In this document: piece by piece, positions 36,540-45,541 of the stretch | Layout: each line of letters opens with the position of its first letter | Position numbering within the stretch: the first letter of the stretch is position 1 | Origin: Paracoccus sp. TOH | GTDB lineage: Bacteria > Pseudomonadota > Alphaproteobacteria > Rhodobacterales > Rhodobacteraceae | Assembly: GCF_030388245.1 (NCBI RefSeq) | Contig: NZ_CP098362.1 | Span: 310,001 to 374,000, forward strand | Reading direction: 5' to 3' | DNA: 64,000 nt | The notes under the pieces: model-generated | The model's database searches: none | Seen by the model: the letters and a program-made list of their open reading frames with translations, nothing else | What the model was told of the DNA's origin: nothing | Position numbers and translations under genes: made by a program

Positions 36540-38870
36540 TCAGCCATGCGCGTGGACCGGCAGCGTGAACAGGAATCGCGAGCCGCGGCCGGGCAGGGTC
36601 TCGTGCCAGAGCGTCCCGCCATTCGCCTCGACGATCGAGCGGCAGATGGACAGGCCCAGCCCCATGCCGTCGGACTTGGTGGTCTCGAATTGCGAGAACA
36701 GGTTGATCCCCGGCGCGATTCCCGGGCCGGTATCCTCGACGGCGATGCGGACCATGCCGCCGTCGCGCGCGGCGCGCAGGATGACGCGGCGGTCGGCGGC
36801 GGGGTCGGGGGCCAATGCCTCGATGGCGTTGCGCAACAGGTTGACGATCACCTGCGCGACCTGGACGCGGTTGCCGCGCACCGGCGGCAGGTCGGGATCC
36901 AGCAGGGTCTGCAGGCCCACCCGCGCCTCGGTCGCCTCGGCCTGGACGAGCCGCAGGGTCTGTTCGATCAGCGGTGCCAGATCAAGCGCGGTGCTGCCGC
37001 CTTCGTCCTTGCTGATGAAGCCGCGCAGGGCGCGGATGATCTCGCCCGCACGCAACGACTGGCCCTCGATCTCGGCCAGGATGGTGCGCAGGTCGTGCAG
37101 CGCCGGCGGCGGTCCGTCCGGCTGCTCGTTCAGGATCAGCAGCGCCGTGTCGGCATTCTGCGCGATGGCGGTCAGCGGCTGGTTCAGCTCATGCGCAAGC
37201 CCGGCCGCCATCTGGCTCATGGTCTTGCCGCGCGCCAGATGCGACAGATCCCGGTTCAGCTGGAGGATCTGCGTCTCGGCTCGCTTGTTCTGGGTGATGT
37301 CGTCCATGGTCAGCACCGCGTGCAGGGGCTTGCCGTGCTCGTCCCGGATCAGGATCTCGTTCAGGGTGATCCAGATGGTGCTGCCGTCCTTGCGAATGCA
37401 GCGGATCTCGCGGTTGACGGCAAAATCGCTGTCATCGGTGTTGAAAATCGCCCCGACGAAGGTCGGGTCGTCGGGATGGAACAGGTCGCGCAGCCGCATC
37501 TGCGACAGGTCCCGGGCGCTGTAGCCGGTCATCTCGCAGATCCGCGCGTTCACGCGGATGAAGCGGCCGCTGTCGGGCTGGATCTGCGCCATCCCGCGCG
37601 AGGACATGTTGAAGGTTTGGCCGTATTCGCGCTCGGTCTTGCGGCGCGCGACGATCTGCTGAACCAGCGCGTCATTGGCGCGCCCCAGTTCCTTGTAGGT
37701 GCGGGGCAGGGGGGCGTCGGGGTCGAGCTCGCCCTGCGAGATCAGCGCCGTGCGCACTGCGAAGGCCCGCACCGGCCGGTGGATGTAATCGGCCAGTGCC
37801 AGTCCGATCAACCCGGTCAGTCCGGCGACCAGTACCGCCAGCCAGATGTTCAGTGTGCGGTTTTTCTTCAGCACGCCGGTGAAGTCGTTCTCGGGGGCAT
37901 AGACGGCGATGGTCCAGGGCAGCTTGTCGCTGATCACCGGCATGATGGTCGAGACATAGGACGCGCCCTGATAGTCGAATTGCGACGGCGTCTCCTGCTG
38001 GACCGGCAGGGCGCCGGCCAGCGCCAGCGGCCCGAAGGCGGCGCGGGCGATCGGGTCGCCAAGCTCGCGGATGTCGGCAAAGCGCAGCGTGCCGTCGGCG
38101 CTGCGGGTCTTGATCAGGCTGGCATCGGGATGCGCGATCACATCGCCGTTATGGTTGATGATCAGCGCCCGGCCGTGCTGGCCGATGTTCAGCCGCGACA
38201 GGAATTCCGAGATCATGCTGATCTCGATATCCACGCCGACGGCGCCGCGTACGCGGCCATTTTCGTGCAGCACCGGCGCCGCCAGGGTGATGCCGGGCTG
38301 CTGGGACGAGAAGAAGATGTAGGGATCGGTCCAGATCGTCCGCCGCTCCTTGCAGGCCTTGACATACCAGGGCCGGTCGCGCGGGTCGTAGGTGTCGGTC
38401 GGGTCCAGCTGCCGCCCGACTTCCGCAAAAGTCGCATCGCGCCAGATCAGTTCGACCCGGCGCTTGCCGTTCTCGATCGAGATGATCTTGGAACGGTATT
38501 CCGCCCGCCCGTCCGGGCTGCGCATGACCATCACGAAGGTGCCGTCCTCGCGCCCGTAATACAGCCCGGCGAATTGCGGCGCCATCTTCAGCTGCTGGAA
38601 CAGCAGCTGTTCCAGCACCGGCGTGTCGTGGCTGGCGATGACCCGGTTTTGGGCCAGCTGCGCGGCCAGCTCCGCCGCGCCTTGCGCCGGGCTGAGGAAG
38701 CCCTTGGAATGTTCGATGGTGTTAATGCCGACATCGCGCAAGAGGTCGCGGGCGTGCCGGATCAGCGCCCGTTCCGACGTGACGTAAGATGAGAAAACCA
38801 CCAGCAGGATGGCCAGGAATTGCAGCCCGGCCATGCCCACGGCCAGCGAGGCGCCCAGCGATTTCTTCAT
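36540..38870 (-). CDS. dctS: DctS-like sensor histidine kinase with periplasmic dCache and cytoplasmic PAS domains
   Basis: A 776-residue membrane kinase. Segments at about 10-30 and 341-361 flank a large periplasmic double-Cache domain with the family motif DPRDRPWY (162-169) and GITLAAPVLHENGRVRGAVGVDI. A HAMP-like linker, a PAS domain (about 415-530), His560 in GLAHELNQPLTAIAQNADTA and an ATPase domain (NLLRNAIEAL, DTGPGI, GMGLGLSICRSIVEANGG) follow. The neighbour is its likely response regulator. The ligand is not certain: dCache domains bind amino acids, polyamines or carboxylates. The ATG at 38870 has GGAG twelve bases upstream. Confidence 0.85.
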   Translation of the reverse strand: MKKSLGASLAVGMAGLQFLAILLVVFSSYVTSERALIRHARDLLRDVGINTIEHSKGFLSPAQGAAELAAQLAQNRVIASHDTPVLEQLLFQQLKMAPQFAGLYYGREDGTFVMVMRSPDGRAEYRSKIISIENGKRRVELIWRDATFAEVGRQLDPTDTYDPRDRPWYVKACKERRTIWTDPYIFFSSQQPGITLAAPVLHENGRVRGAVGVDIEISMISEFLSRLNIGQHGRALIINHNGDVIAHPDASLIKTRSADGTLRFADIRELGDPIARAAFGPLALAGALPVQQETPSQFDYQGASYVSTIMPVISDKLPWTIAVYAPENDFTGVLKKNRTLNIWLAVLVAGLTGLIGLALADYIHRPVRAFAVRTALISQGELDPDAPLPRTYKELGRANDALVQQIVARRKTEREYGQTFNMSSRGMAQIQPDSGRFIRVNARICEMTGYSARDLSQMRLRDLFHPDDPTFVGAIFNTDDSDFAVNREIRCIRKDGSTIWITLNEILIRDEHGKPLHAVLTMDDITQNKRAETQILQLNRDLSHLARGKTMSQMAAGLAHELNQPLTAIAQNADTALLILNEQPDGPPPALHDLRTILAEIEGQSLRAGEIIRALRGFISKDEGGSTALDLAPLIEQTLRLVQAEATEARVGLQTLLDPDLPPVRGNRVQVAQVIVNLLRNAIEALAPDPAADRRVILRAARDGGMVRIAVEDTGPGIAPGINLFSQFETTKSDGMGLGLSICRSIVEANGGTLWHETLPGRGSRFLFTLPVHAHG

Positions 38871-39311
38871 CAGCGGGGATCTCCGGGCAGGTTCCGGCTC
38901 TCGGCGGCGGAGCCGCGGAGGCATCGCGTCATGGTCATGCGGGCGTCTTTCGGATGCGGGTGGAGGCGGGCGCCGGCCCTGGCGGGGTCGTGTTTAGCAT
39001 TTTGCAAGGCGCGCCGCATCGGTCCGCCGGCATTTCCCGCGCCGGCGTGTCTTTGGCACATACGCAGAATTGCCTAGGCAATGGCGCGGAATTTATTCTT
39101 CCGGGTTGGTGTGGAAGAGAGCGGGCATTGGAAGCGCGGCCCCGCCGCCGCTCGGGTCAGGTTCCGGGCGGTATTTCAGGGGCAAATGGATTTCGGTTGC
39201 GACTTGTAACGAGTGGGCAGGGTTATTGCCCGACATGACAAAATGGCCGGCACCATGGACATTGCTGCATGGTGCCGGTCAGTTTGTGTCGTTCTTGCGG
39301 CAAGGCCGGGT
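38871..39311. other. Intergenic region between the dctS-like gene and the catabolic operon
   Basis: No gene is supported in these 441 bp. The left part should hold the promoter of the sensor kinase gene. A perfect 14-bp palindrome ATTGCCT/AGGCAAT at 39069-39082 sits about 200 bp before that gene and may be an operator. The right end holds the terminator of the catabolic operon. Confidence 0.5.
39239..39280 (-). terminator. Rho-independent terminator of the IclR-TRAP catabolic operon
   Basis: On the minus strand a perfect 11-bp stem CCGGCACCATG/CATGGTGCCGG with a 10-base loop is followed by CCATTTTGTC. It lies about 32 bp after the SDR stop codon, the end of a seven-gene operon. Confidence 0.72.
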
Positions 39312-40073
39312 TCAGGCCGGTTCGGTCTCGCGCCGCAGTGCCGGCAGGCCGACGCCGGTGGCGTCGAAGCCGCCGTCCACCGCCAGCGTCTGGCCCGAGA
39401 CGAAGCTCGCCTTGTCCGAGCACAGGAAGACGATGGCCTCGGCGATCTCGCGCGCCTCGCCGTAGCGGTTCAGGGGAATGGCGTCATAATAGGCCGCGAT
39501 GATCTCGGGCGCGTGCACGGCCATGGCCAGCTTGGTCTTGACCGGGCCGGGGGCGACGCAATTGACGCGGATGCCCTGTTCGCCCAGTTCGGCGGCGAAT
39601 TGCTTGGTCAGGTGGATCACCGCCGCCTTGGAGGTGCCATAGGCCACCCGCAGCGTCGAGGCGCGCAGCCCGGAAATCGAGGCGATGTTGACGATGGCGC
39701 CCCGGGTCTTGGCCAGTTCCCCGGTCGCGGCCTGCGTGCACAGGAATACGCCGTCGAGATTCGTCGCCATGACCTCGCGCCATTGCTCGAAACTGGTCCG
39801 GCCGACCTGCGAGAACAGCGCGACCCCGGCATTGTTCACCAGCGCATCGACCCGGCCGAAGCGCTCGACCACCTTGCGGATCACCCCGTCGACGGCCTGC
39901 GGGTCCGAAATGTCGGCCTCGATGGGCAGGACGTTTTCCAGGGGATCGCAGGCGCGGTGCAGTTCCTCGGTATCGCGGTCCACCACGGCCACGGCCCAGC
40001 CCTGTTCCAGGAAGATCTCGGTGGCGGCCAGGCCGATGCCGCGGCATCCGCCGGTGATGATGGCGGTTTTCAT
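39312..40073 (-). CDS. Short-chain dehydrogenase/reductase of the catabolic operon
   Basis: A 253-residue NAD(P)-dependent oxidoreductase. The cofactor motif TGGCRGIG is at residues 7-14, NNAG at 80-83, and the catalytic Ser (near 132), Tyr145 and Lys149 (YGTSK) are in place. AGAGGAG precedes ATG 40073, which also overlaps the previous stop by 4 bp. As the last gene of a ligase-thiolase operon it probably oxidises a hydroxyacyl-CoA or reduces a ketone intermediate; the exact substrate cannot be read. Confidence 0.9.
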   Translation of the reverse strand: MKTAIITGGCRGIGLAATEIFLEQGWAVAVVDRDTEELHRACDPLENVLPIEADISDPQAVDGVIRKVVERFGRVDALVNNAGVALFSQVGRTSFEQWREVMATNLDGVFLCTQAATGELAKTRGAIVNIASISGLRASTLRVAYGTSKAAVIHLTKQFAAELGEQGIRVNCVAPGPVKTKLAMAVHAPEIIAAYYDAIPLNRYGEAREIAEAIVFLCSDKASFVSGQTLAVDGGFDATGVGLPALRRETEPA

Positions 40074-40897
40074 GGTGTCTCCTCTTTCGGTTCGATGATC
40101 AGTTCCAGCGTCACGCCCACGGGATTGGCGCCCCGTTCCAGCGTGCCGCGCGCGATATGGCCGTGGATGTCCACGACCTCGATCGGGACATGCGCCGCGC
40201 CCTGGGCCAGCCGTGCGCCGTCGAAGCGCAGCTCGGTGGCCAGGCAATCCATGCGATGCCCCTCGGCGAAGCGGATATGGTCGATGCTGCCCACGCCATG
40301 CAGGCGGGCGTCGCGGATGCCGTGGCGCGCGGCCAGCGTCTCGATGGCTGTGATCACATCCTCGCCGGGCAGGATGCGGGCGAAAAGCCCGGGACCGTCG
40401 CCGCCGCCCTGCGGGGTGAACAGGGTGAAGGCGGTCTCCGCGTCGGGCAGCGCCTCGAACCATGTCCCGGCCGCGCCGAGCCCCGAGACCACCACCTCCT
40501 CGGCGACGGTCGAGTCGAAGGGCAGCAGGTGGCCCATCCTCCTGGCGCGCCCGTCCGACCAGATGCCGTGGCAGTGCAGGAAGGGCGCGCCCTCTTTCCA
40601 GCCCACGGTGGCCGTGGCGCTTTCGATGGTCCAGCGGCCGGCCGGCGCATGGGTGTGGGAATACCAGGCCGCGTGCAGCCCGTCGGTGGACAGCGCCGGC
40701 AGCACATAGCGCATCGGCCCGCAAACAAGGCCCGCCAGCGAGAGCACGCCGCCCTTGCAGCCGTGATCGGCGAACAGCTCGCCCACCGCCTGCATGACCG
40801 TCTGGCCGGCGCGCAGTCGGCCGCGGATGGGCCGCAGCGTGGCGCGGCGGGCCTGCGCACGTTCGGCCGTTCGGGGGCCGGGATGGACCATGCTCAT
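40070..40897 (-). CDS. Tandem PPC/DUF296-domain protein
   Basis: A 275-residue protein with two PPC (DUF296) like units. The first covers about residues 25-160 (VLSLAGLVCGPMRYVLPA, HCHGIWSDGRARRMGHLLPFDSTVAEEVVV). The second starts at about 170 with the family opening LFARILPGEDVITAIETLAARHGI and HGVGSI. Single PPC proteins form trimers and in plants sit behind AT-hooks; bacterial ones have no settled function. Its start and end both overlap neighbours by 4 bp, so it is a fixed member of this operon, perhaps as an enzyme or effector sensor for the pathway. Confidence 0.75.
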   Translation of the reverse strand: MSMVHPGPRTAERAQARRATLRPIRGRLRAGQTVMQAVGELFADHGCKGGVLSLAGLVCGPMRYVLPALSTDGLHAAWYSHTHAPAGRWTIESATATVGWKEGAPFLHCHGIWSDGRARRMGHLLPFDSTVAEEVVVSGLGAAGTWFEALPDAETAFTLFTPQGGGDGPGLFARILPGEDVITAIETLAARHGIRDARLHGVGSIDHIRFAEGHRMDCLATELRFDGARLAQGAAHVPIEVVDIHGHIARGTLERGANPVGVTLELIIEPKEETP

Positions 40898-42495
40898 GCC
40901 GGGGCCTGCTCCAGCAAGCCGCGGGCGTCCAGTTCCTCGCGGATCATCTTCTTGGTGATCTTGCCATAGGCCGATTTCGGCAGGCCGTCCCAGAACAGGA
41001 AGCGCCTGGGCAGCTTGTAGCGCGACAGTTTCGGCATCAGGAACGCCGCCAGTTCCTCCTCGGTCACCGGGGTGCTGGCGACGCAGATCGCCCAGCCGAC
41101 CTCGCCCCACAGCAGATCGGGCACGCCCAGCACCGCGACTTCGGAAATGGCGGGATGGGTCAGGATCTTTTCCTCGATCTCGCGCGGGTAGACGTTCGAG
41201 CCGCCCGAGATGAACATGTCGCTTTCGCGCCCGGTGATGTAGAGGAACCCCGCCTCGTCCATGTGGCCCAGGTCGCCGGTGCGGAACCAGCCGTGGCGGA
41301 AGGCCTTCGCATTGGCCTGCGGGTTCCGGTAGTAGCCGGCGAAGACGGCGGGGCCGATCACGCAGATCTCGCCGGTCTGGCCGGCCGGCAATTCGCGGCC
41401 CTGGTCGTCCTGGATCTGGATCTCGATGCCGGTGCGGGCATGGCCGCAGGTGCCGATGCGGACGGCCGGGCCGTCCTCGGCCTCGTGCAGATGTGCGGGC
41501 AGCACGGTGATGTTGCCCGTGCATTCGCCCAGGCCGAAATATTGCACCAGCACCTTGCCGAGGGTGCGCAGCGCCTTCTGCTGATCCACCCGATACATCG
41601 GCGCGCCGGCATAGATCACATAGCGCAGCGACGAGGTGTCGGCCGTCTCGGTCGCCGGATGCTCGACCAGCAGCTTCAGGATGGTCGGTACGGTGAACAT
41701 GGTGGACACCCGCCAGTCCCGCACCAGATCCCAGACCTGCGCCACGTCGAAACGCTCGGTCGGCAGCAGCACGGTTTTCACCCCGCGCGCCACCTGGGTC
41801 AACTGGTGCACGCCCGCGCCATGCGACAAGGGCGCGATGACCAGCGAGGCGTCGTCTCCGGTCAGGCCCGGCATCAGGTCGGCCAGGTGGTTCGTCACCA
41901 CGAAGGCCATCTGACCATGGGTCAGCACGCTTGCCTTGGGCCGGCCCGTGGTTCCCGAGGTGAAGAAGAACCAGCAGGGATCGTCGCGGTCCACCGCCGC
42001 CACCTGCGGGCGGCTTCCCATGTGCTCGGCGGTGATCGCCTGCACCGAGGCGCCGAAACCGGCCTGCCCGAAGACCAGCGTCGTGACGCCGCAGGCGGCG
42101 GCATGATCGGGAAAGGCGGCATTGCAGAACATCAGCGTCGCGCCCGAGGATTCGGTCAGCCAGGCCACTTCCTCGGGCGTCTGGCGAAAGTTCGCGGGCA
42201 CCCAGACGCCGCCCGCGCGCCAGGTGGCGAACATGGCCTGCATCATCTCCATGCAGTTCTGCGACTGGCACATCACCCGGTCGCCCTTTTGCAACCCAAA
42301 GCGGGTCTGAAGCGCGTGGGCCAGGGCGTCGGCGCGGGCCTCGAACTCGGCCCAGCTCCAGCGCGCCTCGCCCATGACCAGCGCGATGCCGTCGGGGTCG
42401 CGCCGGGCGGCCTGGGTCAGGAAGGTGGCAAGGTTCATCACCCGGGTCGAGACCGGGATCACGCCGCCGGCCGGGTCGATGGCGGGTCCGGTCAT
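40894..42495 (-). CDS. AMP-forming acyl-CoA synthetase
   Basis: A 533-residue ligase of the ANL superfamily. The P-loop-like signature FFFTSGTTGRPKAS, the motif YFGLGECTGNI, GWFRTGDLG and the C-terminal lysine in KSAYGKITKK are complete. It should activate the carboxylate imported by the TRAP system to its CoA thioester. ATG 42495 overlaps the thiolase stop as ATGA, which decides the start over one 24 bp further upstream. Medium-chain, cyclic or aromatic acids are all possible substrates. Confidence 0.92.
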   Translation of the reverse strand: MTGPAIDPAGGVIPVSTRVMNLATFLTQAARRDPDGIALVMGEARWSWAEFEARADALAHALQTRFGLQKGDRVMCQSQNCMEMMQAMFATWRAGGVWVPANFRQTPEEVAWLTESSGATLMFCNAAFPDHAAACGVTTLVFGQAGFGASVQAITAEHMGSRPQVAAVDRDDPCWFFFTSGTTGRPKASVLTHGQMAFVVTNHLADLMPGLTGDDASLVIAPLSHGAGVHQLTQVARGVKTVLLPTERFDVAQVWDLVRDWRVSTMFTVPTILKLLVEHPATETADTSSLRYVIYAGAPMYRVDQQKALRTLGKVLVQYFGLGECTGNITVLPAHLHEAEDGPAVRIGTCGHARTGIEIQIQDDQGRELPAGQTGEICVIGPAVFAGYYRNPQANAKAFRHGWFRTGDLGHMDEAGFLYITGRESDMFISGGSNVYPREIEEKILTHPAISEVAVLGVPDLLWGEVGWAICVASTPVTEEELAAFLMPKLSRYKLPRRFLFWDGLPKSAYGKITKKMIREELDARGLLEQAPA

Positions 42496-43661
42496 TTCAC
42501 GCGCTCCAGGATCGAGCAATAGCTGGCGACCGCGGCGCCGCCCATGTTGAAGACGCCGCCCAGGCTGGCGCCGGGCACCTGCATGGCGCCCGCGTCGCCG
42601 GCCAGCTGCATCGCCACCATGACATGCTGCGAGACGCCGGTGGCGCCGATCGGATGACCCCGGGACTTCAGCCCGCCCGACGGGTTCACCGGCAGCGCGC
42701 CGTCGAACCGGGTCACGCCGTCGCGGATGACGCGCCAGCCCTGGCCGCGCGGGGCCAGGCCCATGGCCTCGTATTCGATCATCTCGGCGGTGGTGAAGCA
42801 GTCATGCGTCTCGACCAGCGACAGGTCCGTGACGCCGAGCCCCGCCTGATCCAGCGCCGACGCCCAGGCCCGGTGCGGGCCGTCGAAGGCGATGGGATCG
42901 CGCCGCGACAGCGCCAGCAGGTCGCCGGCCTGGGCGCGGGCGCGGAAGCGGATGGCGCGCTGCAGATCGGCCGCCACCTCGGGCGCGGCCAGCACCAAGG
43001 CCGCCGCCCCGTCCGAGACCAGCGAGCAATCCGTGCGCCTGAGCGGCCCGGCGACGCGCGGGTTCTTGTCCGAGATGGTGTTGCAGAAGCCGACGTCGAA
43101 GGGCCTCTGCATATGCGCATAGGGGTTGCGCATGCCGTTTTCGTGGTTCTTGGCGGCGATCATCGCCAGTTCCTCGGACCGGTCGCCGTGGCGCTGGAAA
43201 TAGCTTTCGGTGATGCGGCTGAAGACGCCGGCGAAGCCGCCGGGGATCTCGCCCTCCTCGGGGACATAGCTCGCGGACAGCAGGATGTCGCCGACCTGGT
43301 CGCCCGGGGTCGCGCTCATCTTTTCGGCGCCGATCACCAACGCCACCTTGCCGCGTCCCGAGGCGATGAAATCGGCCGCCGCATAGAGCGCGGCCGAGCC
43401 GGTGGCGCAGGCGTTTTCCGTGCGCATGAACGGCACGCCCGCCAGGTCCGGCGTGCCCATGGCGACCAGCGCGCCCTGGAAATCCTGGCGCGAGAAGCCG
43501 TTGTTGTAGACGCCGACGAAGATGCCGTCGACGGCATCGGCGCCAAGGCCGGCGTGGTCCAGCGCCGGCCGCGCCACCTCGGCCATCAGGGCCATTGTGT
43601 CGGGCGCCTCGGACCTGCCGAATTTCGTATGCGCCCAGCCGACGATCAGCGGATCGGTCAT
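42492..43661 (-). CDS. SCP-x type thiolase
   Basis: A 389-residue thiolase-fold protein of the sterol-carrier-protein-x group, found in breakdown of steroids, branched and alicyclic acyl chains. The cysteine lies in ENACATGSAAL, VETHDCFTTAE is the group-specific HDCF motif, and the histidine is in GGLKSRGHPIGATG. No DUF35 partner gene, often needed by archaeal-type enzymes, is seen. It is coupled on both sides by 4-bp overlaps, so thiolytic removal of a two- or three-carbon unit is probably central to the pathway. Confidence 0.9.
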   Translation of the reverse strand: MTDPLIVGWAHTKFGRSEAPDTMALMAEVARPALDHAGLGADAVDGIFVGVYNNGFSRQDFQGALVAMGTPDLAGVPFMRTENACATGSAALYAAADFIASGRGKVALVIGAEKMSATPGDQVGDILLSASYVPEEGEIPGGFAGVFSRITESYFQRHGDRSEELAMIAAKNHENGMRNPYAHMQRPFDVGFCNTISDKNPRVAGPLRRTDCSLVSDGAAALVLAAPEVAADLQRAIRFRARAQAGDLLALSRRDPIAFDGPHRAWASALDQAGLGVTDLSLVETHDCFTTAEMIEYEAMGLAPRGQGWRVIRDGVTRFDGALPVNPSGGLKSRGHPIGATGVSQHVMVAMQLAGDAGAMQVPGASLGGVFNMGGAAVASYCSILERVK

Positions 43662-44494
43662 GCGATGTTCCTTTTCTGTTGCGTCTCAAGCGCCGCGAGC
43701 CGGGATTCGACCAGCCGCGCCTCGCGGTGCAGGGCGGCGGCCAATTCGGTCCGGCGTGCCTCGCCCATGCGGTTCTCGATGGCGGCGATGGAAAGCGCGC
43801 CGGCCGGGCGGCCGTCGCGCCACAGGATGGCGACGCCCAGGCCCCAGGATCCCGGCACCACCCGGCCGGGATTCAGCGCCTCGCCCGTCGCGCGGGCGCG
43901 GGCCAGGTCGTCGGCCAGCGCGGGGGCCAGGCCGGGAGCCAGAAGCTCGATCAGCGGCGCGGCCTTCTGCAAAAGCGCGTCGGCCTCGGGCACCGGCAGG
44001 GCGGCAAGCAGCGCCAACGCCCCGGCACCGACGCCCGCGGGCTTGCGGTCGCCGCGCATCAGCGCATGGGTGCGGATCGGGAAATCGCCCTCGATCCGTT
44101 CCAGGCACAGCGTATGGTCGCCCTGCGGCACGGTCAGCAGCACGGTGTCGCCGGTCTCGTGCGCCAGCCGCAGCATGGATTCGCGCGCGTGATGCAGGAT
44201 GCCGTGGCGCTCGGCGGCGAATGTGCCCAGCAGATAGGCCTCGGGGCCCAGGTGATAGCGCCGGGTCCGGCGATCCTGTTCGACCATGCGCGCCGCCGCC
44301 AGGGCCAGCAGCAGCCGCCGCACCGTGGGCCTTGTCAGCCCGGCGGCGCCGGCCAGTTCCGTCAGCCCCAGCCCGGCGCTGCCGCCCCTGCCGACCAGCG
44401 ACAGAAGCGACAGCGCCCGCGCCACCGCCTGCGCGCCGCCGCCGGCGGGCTCGGGGACGGGGGCGGCGGGGGATGGGGCCGGCGCCTGGGTCAT
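43658..44494 (-). CDS. IclR-family regulator embedded in the catabolic operon
   Basis: A 278-residue regulator with an N-terminal winged helix (LGLTELAGAAGLTRPTVRRLLLAL) and the IclR ligand domain. It begins two bases after the TRAP binding-protein gene and overlaps the thiolase start, so it is transcribed with its presumed targets and autoregulated. The 40 residues before the DNA-binding domain are Pro/Ala-rich and probably disordered. The likely operator is at 47591-47605. The effector is presumably the pathway substrate or its CoA ester. Confidence 0.9.
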   Translation of the reverse strand: MTQAPAPSPAAPVPEPAGGGAQAVARALSLLSLVGRGGSAGLGLTELAGAAGLTRPTVRRLLLALAAARMVEQDRRTRRYHLGPEAYLLGTFAAERHGILHHARESMLRLAHETGDTVLLTVPQGDHTLCLERIEGDFPIRTHALMRGDRKPAGVGAGALALLAALPVPEADALLQKAAPLIELLAPGLAPALADDLARARATGEALNPGRVVPGSWGLGVAILWRDGRPAGALSIAAIENRMGEARRTELAAALHREARLVESRLAALETQQKRNIA

Positions 44495-44495
44495 G

Positions 44496-45512
44496 TCAGA
44501 CCAGCTTCCGGCCGATGGCGGTTTCCAGGATCTCCCAGGCCTCGTCGCCATAGGTCTTTTTCCACTCGGCATAGAAGCCCGCCTCGCGCAGCTTGTCCGC
44601 GAAGGGCTGCGGGTCCACGTCGTTGAACACGAAGCCCTGGCCCTCCAGGTCGCCGCGCAGCGAGGTGTTCAGCGCCATCACGTCGGCGCGCTGCTTCTCG
44701 GCGCCGGCGTTGAAATGCTTGGCGACGATCTGCTGCGCGTCCTCGGGCAGGGCGCCCCAGGCGCGACGGTTGCCCAGCAGCCAGAACCCGTCCCACATGT
44801 GGTTGGTCATCGAGAGATATTTCTGCACCTCCCACAGCTTGGCGACCTTCATGATGGCGAGGGGGTTTTCCTGCCCGTCCACGATGCCGGTCTGCAGCGC
44901 GGTGTAGACCTCGGCGAAGTTGATCGAGGCGGGCGCCGCGCCGAAGGCCGAGAACAGCGAGGTCCAGAGCGGGCTGACCGGCACGCGGATCTTGAAGCCC
45001 TCGAAATCGGCGGGCGTGGTGATCGGCTTGGTCGAGGAGGTGGTCTGGCGGAAGCCGTTGTCCCAGATCTTTTCCATCACCACCAGGCCGGCGCCCTCGA
45101 TCTGCGCGCGCTCATAGGCGCCCAGCTCGCCGTCCATCGCCTTCCAGACGGTGTCGTAATCCGGGAAGGCGAATCCCACGCCGTTGATCGAGGCGTTGGG
45201 CACCAGCGTCGACAGGATGATCGGCGAAAGCTGGAAGAACTCGACCCCGCCCGAGCGCAGCTGGCCCAGCACGTCGGTATCGGCGCCGAGCTGGTTCGAG
45301 GGGAAGATCTGGATGTCCACCGCGCCCGAGGTTTCCTCGAGGATCGCCTTGACCGCCTCGGTCAGCCGGACGTTGCTGGGATGCTCGAGCGGCTGGTTGT
45401 TGGCGATCTTGTAGCTGAACTCGGCGGCGCGGGCGGCGCCCGGCCGGATGAAGGGCGCGGCCAGCGCGCCGGCGGCGGCACCCATCAGGACGCTGCGGCG
45501 GGTGATTGTCAT
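44496..45512 (-). CDS. TRAP transporter substrate-binding protein (DctP family)
   Basis: A 338-residue periplasmic binding protein with a twin-arginine signal (RRSVLMGAAAGALAAPF, cleavage after ARA near residue 29). DctP-family landmarks are FQLSPIILS, the carboxylate-binding arginine region FKIRVPVSP and NFAEVYTALQTGIVDGQENP. GGAGGAGG precedes ATG 45512. It delivers the substrate to the fused permease encoded just upstream. TRAP systems take organic acids, so a carboxylate is likely. Confidence 0.92.
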   Translation of the reverse strand: MTITRRSVLMGAAAGALAAPFIRPGAARAAEFSYKIANNQPLEHPSNVRLTEAVKAILEETSGAVDIQIFPSNQLGADTDVLGQLRSGGVEFFQLSPIILSTLVPNASINGVGFAFPDYDTVWKAMDGELGAYERAQIEGAGLVVMEKIWDNGFRQTTSSTKPITTPADFEGFKIRVPVSPLWTSLFSAFGAAPASINFAEVYTALQTGIVDGQENPLAIMKVAKLWEVQKYLSMTNHMWDGFWLLGNRRAWGALPEDAQQIVAKHFNAGAEKQRADVMALNTSLRGDLEGQGFVFNDVDPQPFADKLREAGFYAEWKKTYGDEAWEILETAIGRKLV

Positions 45513-45541
45513 GTTTTCCTCCTCCCCGAAGGTTGTTGACG

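Noticed and set aside
36546..38792. 748-codon open frame antisense to the PAS sensor kinase
   Set aside because: Same composition artefact; the kinase frame has all expected motifs.
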